Assembly: GCA_023424995.1 (NCBI GenBank)
Contig: JAFADH010000239.1
Span: forward strand, 1-20,469
Length of the DNA: 20,469 nucleotides
Reading direction: 5' to 3'
DNA from: Bacillota bacterium
Lineage (GTDB): Bacteria > Bacillota > Clostridia > Lachnospirales > Lachnospiraceae
Shown: in pieces, positions 14,099 through 20,469 of the stretch
Layout of the letters: every line of letters begins with the position of its first letter
How positions within the stretch are numbered: the stretch's first letter is position 1
The notes under the pieces: generated by a model
Databases searched by the model: none
The model's input: the letters and a program-made list of their open reading frames with translations, nothing else
Told to the model about the DNA's origin: nothing
Position numbers and translations under genes: made by a program

Positions 14099-14308
14099 TT
14101 ATTTATCCTGACCCAGACCATATCTACGGTTGAATTTATCAATTGCACCACGTGCTGTTGCAGCCTTGATCTGTCCTGTATAGAATGAATGACACTTGGA
14201 GCAGATTTCTACGTGGATATCTTCCTTGGTTGATCCTGTTACAAATTCGTTACCGCAGTTGCAAACAGCTTTAGCCTGATGATATTTGGGATGGATTCCT
14301 TCTTTCAT
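14099..14308 (-). CDS. rpmE: 50S ribosomal protein L31, zinc-binding type
   Basis: A 69-residue L31 of the zinc-binding (C+) class: Cys16, Cys18, Cys36 and Cys39 in AVCNCGN and ICSKCHSFYTG hold the metal. It opens with the family's MKEGIHPKY and ends with the conserved DKFNRRYGL. It is part of the large subunit near the central protuberance and bridges to the small subunit. AGAGGTG lies five to six bases upstream of the ATG. The gene follows rho, as in many Firmicutes, but has its own promoter, a structured leader and a terminator, so it is largely an independent unit. In Firmicutes, zinc-type L31 is usually replaced by a zinc-free paralogue under zinc starvation; no paralogue is seen here. 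Confidence 0.97.
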   Translation of the reverse strand: MKEGIHPKYHQAKAVCNCGNEFVTGSTKEDIHVEICSKCHSFYTGQIKAATARGAIDKFNRRYGLGQDK

Positions 14309-14416
14309 GTTTTCACCTCTTTATGATCTGATGGTATTATCTATTCATACCCACAATTTTCATCCGTATGCCGGATGCAAACTATCCCGATTATGAACTC
14401 CGTTCATATAAACAGC
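14309..14416 (-). promoter_or_regulatory. Structured 5' leader of rpmE (candidate L31 leader)
   Basis: The predicted rpmE mRNA has a leader of about 108 bases with three short hairpins: ATGAAC-3-GTTCAT (14393-14407), CATCCG-5-CGGATG (14361-14377) and GGTAT-9-ATACC (14333-14351), the last just upstream of the ribosome binding site. L31 genes in several bacterial groups, including Firmicutes, have described autoregulatory leader RNAs. Whether this one matches a known class needs a covariance-model search. Confidence 0.4.
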
Positions 14417-14422
14417 TTTTAC

Positions 14423-14451
14423 ATTATAGCACAGGATATTATTAGATGCAA
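14423..14451 (-). promoter_or_regulatory. Sigma-A-type promoter of rpmE
   Basis: On the minus strand TTGCAT (14451-14446) and a consensus TATAAT (14428-14423) are 17 bases apart, with TG one base before the -10 (extended -10). It begins directly after the rho stop codon. Confidence 0.8.
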
Positions 14452-14454
14452 TAC

Positions 14455-16005
14455 CTAAAAGACAATTTTAGTCTTTTTGATTATCTCGATGAATTCAATA
14501 TTTGTCTTGGTACGAAGGAACATATCAATGATCCGCTCTAAAGCTTCTTCTGATTTTAATCCGCCCAGCGCCTTGCGCATAAGATAAGCTGCTTCCAATT
14601 CCGGCTGCGTCAGTAACAGATCTTCTCTTCTGGTACTGGACCTCGGCAGGTCGATAGCCGGGAAGATACGTTTCTCTGATAAACTGCGGTCAAGCACCAG
14701 TTCCATGTTGCCGGTTCCCTTGAACTCCTCGAATACCACATCGTCCATACGGCTTCCCGTATCTACCAATGCGGTGGCCAGAATTGTAAGGCTTCCGCCT
14801 TCCCGCATATTTCTTGCCGCACCGAAGAATTTCTTCGGCATATGGAGCGCCGCCGGATCAAGACCGCCGGACAGTGTCCTGCCGCTTGGCTGTACGGTCA
14901 GGTTATATGCTCTTGCAAGCCGTGTAATGCTGTCAAGCAATATGATCACATCCTGCTTATGCTCCACAAGACGCTTTGCACGCTCTATCACCATCTCCGA
15001 TACTCTCTTATGATTATCCGGGAGTTCGTCGAAGGTAGAATAGATAACCTCCACATTCCTGCCTTCGATGGATTCTTTTATATCGGTAACTTCCTCGGGA
15101 CGTTCATCAATTAACAGAATAATCAGCTTCATATCCGGATGGTTTCTTGTAACCGCCTTGGCAATCTGCTTTAATAAGGTGGTCTTACCGGTCTTCGGCT
15201 GGGAAACAATCATACCCCTTTGTCCCTTGCCAATGGGTGAAATCAGATCCACCATACGCATGGACACTCCCGATCCCGGAGTCTCAAGATGGATCCTATC
15301 ATTGGGGAAGATGGGTGTCAAATCCTCAAACCGCTTCCGCTTCTGGGCCTCAGCCGGATGGAAGCCATTGACCGATTTTACATAAAGCAAAGCGCTGAAC
15401 TTCTCATTCTGACTGCGGATTCTGGTATTACCTGCGACAATATCACCGGTTTTCAGGTTAAAACGGCGGATCTGTGCCGGTGATACATAGACATCATTCT
15501 CACCCGGCAGATAATTATCACACCGGATGAAGCCGTACCCATCCGGAAGAACCTCAAGGATACCGACTTTTGTCTCACCGCTGTCCAACTGGTCCAGCTC
15601 ATTGCCGCCCTGGGGCGCTTTCTTTTCTTCCCTTGACGGCTGGAACTGCTCTGTCTGCCCCTGCTCGTGTTCCGGTTTTATCTGCTCTGTCTTCACTTGC
15701 TCCGACTTTACCTGTTCCGATCTGATCTGCTCCGATCTAATCGGTCCCGTTCTGACCTGATCCGACTTCAGATGATCTGCCTTCAACTGTTCCGTCTTCC
15801 CCTGCTCAGGCTTTGTCTTAGGTGCTTGTACAACTTCCGGTTTCGCAGCAGGTTTCACCGGTTCTTCCTGTCTGCTCTGTGAATCATGCTTGATCAGGCT
15901 TTCGATCAATTCGCTTTTCTTCATCACAGTTATGTTTTTTAGACCTCTCTCTTTTGCCATCTCTCTCAGGTTGGCAAGCGTCATCGTTTCATATTGCTTA
16001 TCCAT
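14455..16005 (-). CDS. rho: Transcription termination factor Rho with N-terminal insertion
   Basis: A 516-residue Rho, about 100 residues longer than the 419-residue E. coli protein. It has the Rho_N helical domain (about 8-40), a polar insertion (about 41-140), the RNA-binding cold-shock-like domain (about 143-212) with VLPDGYGFIR, and the RecA-like ATPase: Walker A in SQPKTGKTT (268-276), a catalytic LLIDERPEE segment, Walker B VIILLDSITR (353-362), Q-loop and R-loop region GRTLSGGLDPAALHMPKKFFGAARN. The ring translocase releases transcripts from RNA polymerase. The insertion contains tandem pentapeptides, noted separately. AAAGGAG precedes the ATG. Two extended -10 promoters lie upstream in a 140-190-base leader, consistent with the autoregulation known for rho genes elsewhere. 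Confidence 0.97.
   Translation of the reverse strand: MDKQYETMTLANLREMAKERGLKNITVMKKSELIESLIKHDSQSRQEEPVKPAAKPEVVQAPKTKPEQGKTEQLKADHLKSDQVRTGPIRSEQIRSEQVKSEQVKTEQIKPEHEQGQTEQFQPSREEKKAPQGGNELDQLDSGETKVGILEVLPDGYGFIRCDNYLPGENDVYVSPAQIRRFNLKTGDIVAGNTRIRSQNEKFSALLYVKSVNGFHPAEAQKRKRFEDLTPIFPNDRIHLETPGSGVSMRMVDLISPIGKGQRGMIVSQPKTGKTTLLKQIAKAVTRNHPDMKLIILLIDERPEEVTDIKESIEGRNVEVIYSTFDELPDNHKRVSEMVIERAKRLVEHKQDVIILLDSITRLARAYNLTVQPSGRTLSGGLDPAALHMPKKFFGAARNMREGGSLTILATALVDTGSRMDDVVFEEFKGTGNMELVLDRSLSEKRIFPAIDLPRSSTRREDLLLTQPELEAAYLMRKALGGLKSEEALERIIDMFLRTKTNIEFIEIIKKTKIVF
15664..15798 (-). repeat. Tandem 15-bp repeats encoding pentapeptides in rho
   Basis: Nine consecutive imperfect units of five residues (residues 70-114 of Rho) follow the pattern [KR]-[ST]-[ED]-Q-[VIL]: KTEQL, KADHL, KSDQV, RTGPI, RSEQI, RSEQV, KSEQV, KTEQI, KPEHE. 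The nucleotide units of 15 bases are similar enough to suggest growth by slippage or recombination. Confidence 0.85.
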
Positions 16006-16121
16006 GTATTTGCTCCTTTTGCTTGATTGGATTCTCTTACGGAATTAGAAGAATTGATATAGATAAAATATTATGAGGGATATATCCTAAGATAATCCTT
16101 TGAGTGTTAAAAAAACGGACT

Positions 16122-16192
16122 ATTATATCAGAAATTCGACGGACTAGTCTGCTTATTACGTACATCATACCACAAGTAAATTAGAAAATAAA
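16122..16192 (-). promoter_or_regulatory. Two candidate rho promoters
   Basis: The upstream one has TTTATT (16192-16187), 17 bases, then TATGAT (16169-16164) with an extended TG. The downstream one has a consensus TATAAT (16127-16122) with TG one base before it but no clear -35. The CGGACTA direct repeats lie between and against them. Confidence 0.5.
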
Positions 16193-16224
16193 GTGTTTCT
16201 TTTAAAATTATCATTTATTTCCAT

Positions 16225-16272
16225 TATCCTGACATAATTTTGAATAATCCGAAGGCAGCCTGCGTCAGGATA
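16225..16272. repeat. Inverted repeat upstream of the malic enzyme promoter
   Basis: TATCCTGAC (16225-16233) and GTCAGGATA (16264-16272) are perfect 9-bp inverted arms separated by 30 bases. The right arm ends four bases before the -35 element of the malic enzyme promoter, so it is placed like an activator or repressor site. Confidence 0.45.
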
Positions 16273-16275
16273 TGC

Positions 16276-16304
16276 TTGATTATATCATTTCATAATGATA
16301 TGAT
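16276..16304 (+). promoter_or_regulatory. Sigma-A-type promoter of the malic enzyme operon
   Basis: TTGATT (16276-16281) and TATGAT (16299-16304) are 17 bases apart. The predicted start near 16311 gives a leader of about 80 bases. Confidence 0.7.
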
Positions 16305-16391
16305 AGCTGTAACTATTCGGTGACACAGGAACACAGACAATGCATGGAATTGCTCAAGATCCTGTGTATCCGTACACGCATGGAGGAATAT

Positions 16392-17540
16392 ATGGACAAG
16401 AAAGAACAGGCACTGATAATGCATGAAGAATGGAACGGCAAGATAGAAACCACCTCAAAATGCACCGTAAAGACCCGGGAGGATCTGGCCGTCGCTTATA
16501 CCCCGGGAGTTGCCGAGCCCTGCAAGGCAATCGCGGAGAATAAAGAGGCCGCATATAAATACACAATAAAAGCAAATACCATCGCTGTGATATCCGACGG
16601 CAGCGCAGTTCTTGGCCTGGGTAATATCGGCCCCTATGCAGCCATGCCGGTTATGGAAGGCAAGGCTGTCCTGTTCAAGGAGTTTGGAGGCGTGAACGCG
16701 GTTCCCATCTGCCTGGACACCCAGGATAAGGAGGAGATCATAAGAACCATCACTGCCATCGCCCCCGGCTTTGGAGGGATCAACCTGGAGGATATCTCCG
16801 CCCCCAGATGCTTTGAGATCGAGGACCGGCTTAAGGAATTGCTTGATATTCCCGTATTCCATGACGACCAGCACGGTACCGCCATCGTTGTACTGGCAGG
16901 AGCCATGAATGCTCTTAAGGTTACCGGCAGACACAAGGAAAGCTGCAAGGTAATCGTGAACGGAGCCGGTTCCGCAGGTATCTCCATAGCAAAGCTGCTG
17001 TTAACCTATGGCTTCCGGAATGTGACCCTGTGCGACAAATCAGGAATCATCTCAAAAGATGATCCGAATTTAAACTGGATGCAGGAGCAGATGCTGTCCG
17101 TCACCAATCCGGATAATATAAACGGCACCTTGTCGGACGCTCTGAGGGGCGCTGATCTGTTCGTGGGTGTCTCCGCGCCCAATATCGTTACAAAGGAAAT
17201 GGTCGCTTCCATGAATCAGGATGCCATCATATTCGCCATGGCGAACCCGGTGCCGGAGATTATGCCGGATCTGGCGAAGGAAGCCGGTGCCAGGGTCGTG
17301 GCAACAGGACGCAGTGATTTCCCCAATCAGGTAAATAATGTGGTAGCCTTCCCCGGAATCTTCCGCGGAGCCCTGGAGGGACGTGCCTCCCGGATTACGG
17401 AGGAGATGAAGCTTGCGGCTGCCGCCGCCATCGCGGGTCTGGTAAGTGATGATGAACTGAATGAGAATAATATTATGCCTCAGCCCTTTGATCCGAGGGT
17501 CAGCGATGCGGTAAGCAGTGCGGTGAAGGCTCATATATGA
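16392..17540 (+). CDS. Malic enzyme (NAD-type, short bacterial form)
   Basis: A 382-residue malic enzyme that oxidatively decarboxylates malate to pyruvate with reduction of NAD(P)+ and a divalent metal. Visible residues are the catalytic Tyr36 in VAYTPGVAEP, Lys91 in MEGKAVLFKEF, metal ligands in NLEDISAP (Glu133, Asp134) and in FHDDQHGTA (156-163), and the Rossmann motif NGAGSAGISIAK (190-201). It is the short form without the phosphotransacetylase domain of MaeB-type enzymes. GGAGG lies six bases before the ATG at 16392; further in-frame starts upstream lack a ribosome binding site. It probably supplies pyruvate and reducing power. The radical SAM gene follows after 13 bases. Cofactor preference, NAD or NADP, cannot be read with certainty. 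Confidence 0.95.
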   Translation: MDKKEQALIMHEEWNGKIETTSKCTVKTREDLAVAYTPGVAEPCKAIAENKEAAYKYTIKANTIAVISDGSAVLGLGNIGPYAAMPVMEGKAVLFKEFGGVNAVPICLDTQDKEEIIRTITAIAPGFGGINLEDISAPRCFEIEDRLKELLDIPVFHDDQHGTAIVVLAGAMNALKVTGRHKESCKVIVNGAGSAGISIAKLLLTYGFRNVTLCDKSGIISKDDPNLNWMQEQMLSVTNPDNINGTLSDALRGADLFVGVSAPNIVTKEMVASMNQDAIIFAMANPVPEIMPDLAKEAGARVVATGRSDFPNQVNNVVAFPGIFRGALEGRASRITEEMKLAAAAAIAGLVSDDELNENNIMPQPFDPRVSDAVSSAVKAHI

Positions 17541-17553
17541 AGGCAGGGGTATT

Positions 17554-18489
17554 ATGTGGGACAACAAGCGTTATCACTCCCTGGACTATGAATTGAAGAA
17601 AACCTATGGCAGGAAAATATATAAGCTTTCTTTGAATGGCGGAATGAGCTGCCCCAACCGTGACGGCACCATCGATATCCGCGGCTGCATCTTCTGCAGT
17701 GAGGGCGGTTCCGGTGATTTTGCCGCCGTCCCGGAACTCTCGGTCACCGAGCAGATAGAAGAGGCAAAAAAGCTGATCGAAGCAAAGACCGGAGCTTCTT
17801 CCGGAATTTCCCCCGGTTACATTGCATACTTTCAGGCCTTCACCAATACCCATGCGCCCGTTTCTTATCTGAGAAAAATCTTCACCGAGGCTATCCGTCA
17901 TCCGGATATTGTGCTGCTTTCCATTGCTACCCGGCCGGATTGCCTGAGTGATGGGGTTCTTGAATTACTGGGCCGGCTGAATCAGATTAAACCCGTATGG
18001 ATTGAACTGGGTCTTCAGACAATCCATGAGGAGACCGCCTCCCTGATCCGCCGCGGCTATCCGCTGTCCGTCTTCGAAGAAGCTGCGGAGCACCTGAAAG
18101 CCATGGGAATCCCGGTAATTGTCCATACCATCCTGGGCTTGCCAAAGGAATCAAAACATGATATGTTAAAGACCATGGAATACATCGGCAATCTGAAGAT
18201 TCAGGGAATCAAGCTCCAGCTTCTTCATATTCTAAGAGGAACCGATCTCGGTATTCTCTATGAGAAGGGACTGTTCACCGGCATTATCACTCTGGAGGAA
18301 TATGTTGATCTGGTGATCTCCTGTCTGGAACTGCTTCCCCGGGAGACGGTGATTCACCGGATTACCGGCGATGGTCCAAAGAAGCTTCTCCTGGCCCCCG
18401 GATGGAGCGGAAATAAAAAACAGGTTTTAAACCGCATTCATCAAAGAATGAAGGAGCGAGACACTTATCAGGGTAAATATGCACCATGA
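17554..18489 (+). CDS. TIGR01212-family radical SAM protein (YhcC-like)
   Basis: A 311-residue radical SAM protein. The [4Fe-4S] cluster ligands are Cys33, Cys45 and Cys48 in MSCPNRDGTIDIRGCIFC, an extended spacing (C-x11-C-x2-C) unlike the usual Cx3Cx2C and typical of the TIGR01212/YhcC group. Other family marks are ATRPDCLSD, WIELGLQT, HTILGLPKES and the HILRGTDLG segment. The biochemical function of the family is not established. GGGG lies five bases before the ATG, and the gene follows the malic enzyme by 13 bases, so both come from one transcript. No metabolic link between the two is evident. I see no clear intrinsic terminator after it. Confidence 0.92.
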   Translation: MWDNKRYHSLDYELKKTYGRKIYKLSLNGGMSCPNRDGTIDIRGCIFCSEGGSGDFAAVPELSVTEQIEEAKKLIEAKTGASSGISPGYIAYFQAFTNTHAPVSYLRKIFTEAIRHPDIVLLSIATRPDCLSDGVLELLGRLNQIKPVWIELGLQTIHEETASLIRRGYPLSVFEEAAEHLKAMGIPVIVHTILGLPKESKHDMLKTMEYIGNLKIQGIKLQLLHILRGTDLGILYEKGLFTGIITLEEYVDLVISCLELLPRETVIHRITGDGPKKLLLAPGWSGNKKQVLNRIHQRMKERDTYQGKYAP

Positions 18490-18663
18490 GCGGATCAGTC
18501 CATAAAAGAAAAAGTTTTATCCGGCCCGCCCGAATAAATGCTGTCTCTTTATGGATAAGTGCAGCGTAAACTTCAAAGCATAGCTTTTAAAACCTGATCT
18601 GCAGATCCGGGATTAATAAAAATACCTGCAAGGGTTTGCAGGCTGTGAAAGGCGTGAGAACAT
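18490..18663 (+). promoter_or_regulatory. Spacer before the DUF4364 gene with a palindrome and a hairpin
   Basis: It contains the 12-bp palindrome GATCTGCAGATC (18595-18606) and a small hairpin CCTGCAA-4-TTGCAGG (18625-18642) ending 21 bases before the start codon. No convincing promoter or T-tailed terminator is visible, so read-through from the malic enzyme operon is possible. Confidence 0.35.
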
Positions 18664-19188
18664 ATGCAATCCGATACATTCATGCTATACAAACTAATGA
18701 TATTATATATTTTAAGCAGGGTCAGCTTTCCATTAACCAACGCACAGCTGACCGCATTTATACTGGAGAAGGAGTATACCAATTACTTCAACCTCCAGCG
18801 GGCGATCTCGGAATTAATCGACGATGCCTTCATATCCGCAAAGACCATCCGCAACAGCTCCCTTTACCGGATTACGGACAGCGGACAGGAGACGCTGTTA
18901 TTCTTTGATAATATGATCGCCGCAGGTATTAAAGAGGATATTGAAAACTACCTTACCCAGAATAAATACGAGCTGCAGGAGGAGGTGTCCTCTCCTGCGG
19001 AATTCTATCAGGTAAAAAAGGGGGAATATGCCGTTCATCTCAGCGTGATTGAACGCAATGTCTCCATTATAGATCTGACTCTTATGGTTCCCAGTGAAGA
19101 GGATGCAGCAAAGTTATGTAATAACTGGAAGGAAAAAAGTTCGGATGTGTATGCTTATCTTATGACTATATTGCTTGAGAGCAGATGA
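18664..19188 (+). CDS. DUF4364 family protein (predicted winged-helix)
   Basis: A 174-residue protein matching DUF4364, a family found mainly in Clostridia. Residues 1-75 look like a winged helix-turn-helix: LYKLMILYILSRV, SFPLTNAQLTAFILE, FNLQRAISELIDDAFI, and a wing at SLYRITDSGQETL, similar to PadR- or MarR-like folds. The C-terminal half (about 95-170) is a mixed alpha/beta domain of unknown role with KKGEYAVHLSVIER and DLTLMVPSEEDA. A DNA-binding role is likely from the fold but no target is known. The ribosome binding site is weak (AAAGG at long spacing). It converges on engB, with a long palindrome between the two stop codons. Confidence 0.85.
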   Translation: MQSDTFMLYKLMILYILSRVSFPLTNAQLTAFILEKEYTNYFNLQRAISELIDDAFISAKTIRNSSLYRITDSGQETLLFFDNMIAAGIKEDIENYLTQNKYELQEEVSSPAEFYQVKKGEYAVHLSVIERNVSIIDLTLMVPSEEDAAKLCNNWKEKSSDVYAYLMTILLESR

Positions 19189-19191
19189 GGG

Positions 19192-19282
19192 ATGATTTAG
19201 GTGATTAACTGAGGGACGGATGCAGGGGAGGTGCCGGTGGGTACCACCCCTGCATCCGTCCCTCAGCCGCCATCTAAATCAT
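19192..19282. repeat. Long perfect palindrome between convergent genes (REP-like, possible bidirectional terminator)
   Basis: A perfect 20-bp inverted repeat (19209-19228 with 19247-19266; arm begins CTGAGGGACGG) surrounds an 18-base loop. A second, outer pair, ATGATTTAG (19192-19200) with CTAAATCAT (19274-19282), flanks it, and the region between the outer and inner arms is only partly complementary. It spans the gap between the DUF4364 stop and the engB stop, overlapping the latter. There is no long T-run on either side. GAGGGACGG-type palindromes recur in Firmicute genomes as dispersed repeats, as far as I recall, so this may be a REP/MITE-like element serving as a terminator. Confidence 0.6.
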
Positions 19283-19872
19283 TCTTTTATCCCACAAATC
19301 TCCTCTATACAATCCCATATTTCATCCCTGCCCTGTTTGGTTTCCGCCGAGAACGGAAAAATTCTTGTCCCCTGCACCACCTGAAGCCTTTCTTTAATCA
19401 GTTTAATCTGCCTATCCCTCTGACTCCGGTTAATCTTGTCCAACTTGGTGGCAATTATGATGGGCTCAAAGCCCTGATGTACAATCCAGTCATACATAGC
19501 CTTATCATTGGCGGAAGGCTCGTGGCGGATATCGACAAGCAGGAATACAGCCTTCAGCTGCTCCGACATACGCAGGTATTTCTCTATCATCTTCCCCCAT
19601 TTCTCCCGGACGGCTCCAGGTACCCTGGCATATCCGTATCCCGGAAGATCCACATAATAAAGCTCATTATTTATGTTATAGAAATTAATCGTCTGTGTCT
19701 TGCCGGGCTGCGATGAGGTTCTTGCCAGGGACTTGCGGTTCATGAGGGCATTGATCAGAGAGGACTTTCCCACATTCGATTTACCTGCGAAGGCAACCTC
19801 CGGTTTCTCATTCTTCGGAAGCACGCTGGTTATACCGCAGACGGTTTCCAGCTCCACACTCCTTATAATCAT
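19279..19872 (-). CDS. engB: Ribosome biogenesis GTPase EngB (YihA/YsxC)
   Basis: A 197-residue GTPase of the TrmE-Era-EngA-YihA class needed for late assembly of the large ribosomal subunit. All G motifs are present: G1 GKSNVGKS (30-37), G2 with Thr in the KTQTINF region (58-64), G3 DLPGYGYA (75-82), G4 TKLD (142-145), G5 SAE (175-177). Length is normal. The ATG at 19872 has a perfect AGGAGG at suitable spacing; the frame is open for 30 more codons upstream, but that part overlaps the large hairpin and is not family-like. It lies 182 bases downstream of clpX, a conserved neighbourhood in Firmicutes that usually includes lon between them; lon is absent here. Confidence 0.96.
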   Translation of the reverse strand: MIIRSVELETVCGITSVLPKNEKPEVAFAGKSNVGKSSLINALMNRKSLARTSSQPGKTQTINFYNINNELYYVDLPGYGYARVPGAVREKWGKMIEKYLRMSEQLKAVFLLVDIRHEPSANDKAMYDWIVHQGFEPIIIATKLDKINRSQRDRQIKLIKERLQVVQGTRIFPFSAETKQGRDEIWDCIEEICGIKE

Positions 19873-19907
19873 GTCTTTTCCTCCTGTTCCTGCTGCCTGT
19901 CCGGCAG

Positions 19908-19966
19908 ATAAATGGGCTGTTGCACTTACAGCATCAGCTTTGTAAGTACCGCAACAGCCCATTTAT
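19908..19966. repeat. Large hairpin between clpX and engB
   Basis: ATAAATGGGCTGTTGC (19908-19923) pairs perfectly over 16 bp with 19951-19966. Inside it ACTTACA (19924-19930) pairs with TGTAAGT (19941-19947), leaving a three-base bulge and a 10-base loop. On the minus strand, the direction of both neighbouring genes, no T-run follows; on the plus strand TTATTTTCATT follows. It could be a weak terminator or a processing site between clpX and engB, or a small mobile-element relic. Confidence 0.6.
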
Positions 19967-20054
19967 TTTCATTAAAATATATTTCCATACCCGGCTTGGC
20001 GGGCATTAAGCTCTGAACAATGTTTTGTCCCTCGCGGATTAATCCATTTTACTG

Positions 20055-20469
20055 TTACGCTATTTCATCCTTGCTCTTTTTGCTGGTTCTCCTGGTGATT
20101 GCTTTTCTTGGCGCATTATCCTCGGATATAATTACCTTCGGCTTCTCATTGCCAAGAACCGCATCCCTCGTTATGATACATTTGATCGCTTTTGCGTCGG
20201 AGGGTATGTTGTACATGGAGTCCATCATAACATTCTCCATGATGGCACGAAGTCCTCTGGCACCGATCTTTCTTTTAAAGGATTGCTTTGCTATCTCCTC
20301 CAGGGCTCCCGCATCGAATTCCAGCTCAACACCATCCATCTCAAAGAGCTTCTTGTATTGTTTGGTGATCGCATTCTTCGGTTCGGTGAGAATCCGGATC
20401 AGCGCTTCTTCATCCAGCATATCCAGAGCTACCGTAACCGGAACACGACCTACGAATTCCGGGATCATA
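20055..20469 (-). CDS. clpX: ATP-dependent Clp protease ATP-binding subunit ClpX, C-terminal part (cut by window edge)
   Basis: The last 137 residues of ClpX; the gene continues beyond the right edge. Recognisable are IPEFVGRVPV at the start (region of the box VII arginine finger), RILTEPKNAITKQYKKLFEMDGVELEF, the sensor-2 motif KIGARGLRAIMENVMMD, and the YNIPSD segment. The AAA+ ring unfolds tagged proteins and feeds them to ClpP. The tail after the domain is basic (RRTSKKSKDE). The Walker motifs, zinc-binding domain and ClpP-binding loop lie outside the window. The next gene in the same direction is engB. Confidence 0.95.
   Translation of the reverse strand, partial: MIPEFVGRVPVTVALDMLDEEALIRILTEPKNAITKQYKKLFEMDGVELEFDAGALEEIAKQSFKRKIGARGLRAIMENVMMDSMYNIPSDAKAIKCIITRDAVLGNEKPKVIISEDNAPRKAITRRTSKKSKDEIA

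Larger units (their letters stand above)
16006..16391. other. 386-bp divergent intergenic region between rho and the malic enzyme gene
   Basis: It contains two candidate rho promoters (minus), a direct repeat CGGACTA at 16116-16122 and 16140-16146, a long-armed inverted repeat at 16225-16272, and the malic enzyme promoter (plus). In-frame upstream starts of the malic enzyme frame (GTG at 16320) lie within its leader and are not thought to be used. No RNA gene is recognised here. Confidence 0.6.

Noticed and set aside
16455..16934. Minus-strand open frame of 159 codons inside the malic enzyme gene
   Set aside because: It is a shadow frame of a gene with all catalytic residues in place.
1..20469. 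CRISPR arrays, tRNA or rRNA genes, prophage or insertion sequence genes
   Set aside because: No regularly spaced direct repeats, cloverleaf signatures, or integrase or transposase motifs were seen on either strand; the only tandem array is the coding repeat in rho.

Overview
The window looks like chromosomal core DNA of an anaerobic Firmicute, most likely a member of the Lachnospiraceae (Clostridia). The reasons are the rho / rpmE / DUF1385 (yqhQ) / prmC / prfA order, the LtaS-type sulfatase, a DUF4364 protein, the LytTR plus LiaF-like pair, AGGAGG-type ribosome binding sites, and close spacing of mostly minus-strand genes. No tRNA, rRNA, CRISPR array, transposase or phage gene was seen.

Region 1 (1-2954) is the most accessory part. 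A minus-strand operon codes for an ornithine-cyclodeaminase-family protein, a small [2Fe-2S] protein and an FAD-dependent oxidoreductase cut by the window edge. This gene set resembles opine, hydroxyproline or amine oxidase operons. A divergent AraC-family regulator lies next to it and probably controls it. The shared 343-bp intergenic region carries a terminator-shaped hairpin in the leader of each divergent transcript, which is the most intriguing regulatory structure here.

Region 2 (2965-9387, all minus) concerns the cell envelope. It holds an LtaS-family lipoteichoic acid synthase, a LiaF-like membrane protein with a His-rich linker, its overlapping LytTR regulator, a stomatin/SPFH protein with its NfeD partner, a DUF4956 membrane protein and a VTC-type polyphosphate-polymerase-domain protein.

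Region 3 (9414-16005, minus) is the translation and termination block. In transcription order it reads rho, L31 (rpmE), YqhQ-like DUF1385 protein, prmC, prfA and a TrmH/SpoU RNA methyltransferase. prmC methylates the release factor made by prfA. Rho carries an N-terminal insertion with tandem pentapeptides, and the YqhQ-like protein has an unusually long low-complexity tail.

Region 4 (16276-19188, plus) holds an NAD-type malic enzyme with a clear promoter, a TIGR01212-family radical SAM protein directly behind it, and a DUF4364 protein. A long perfect palindrome separates DUF4364 from the convergent GTPase gene engB (minus).

Region 5 (19279-20469, minus) has engB preceded by the 3' end of clpX. 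A large hairpin sits between them, and lon, often found at this place in Firmicutes, is absent. All identifications rest on reading motifs and gene order; no database search was run.
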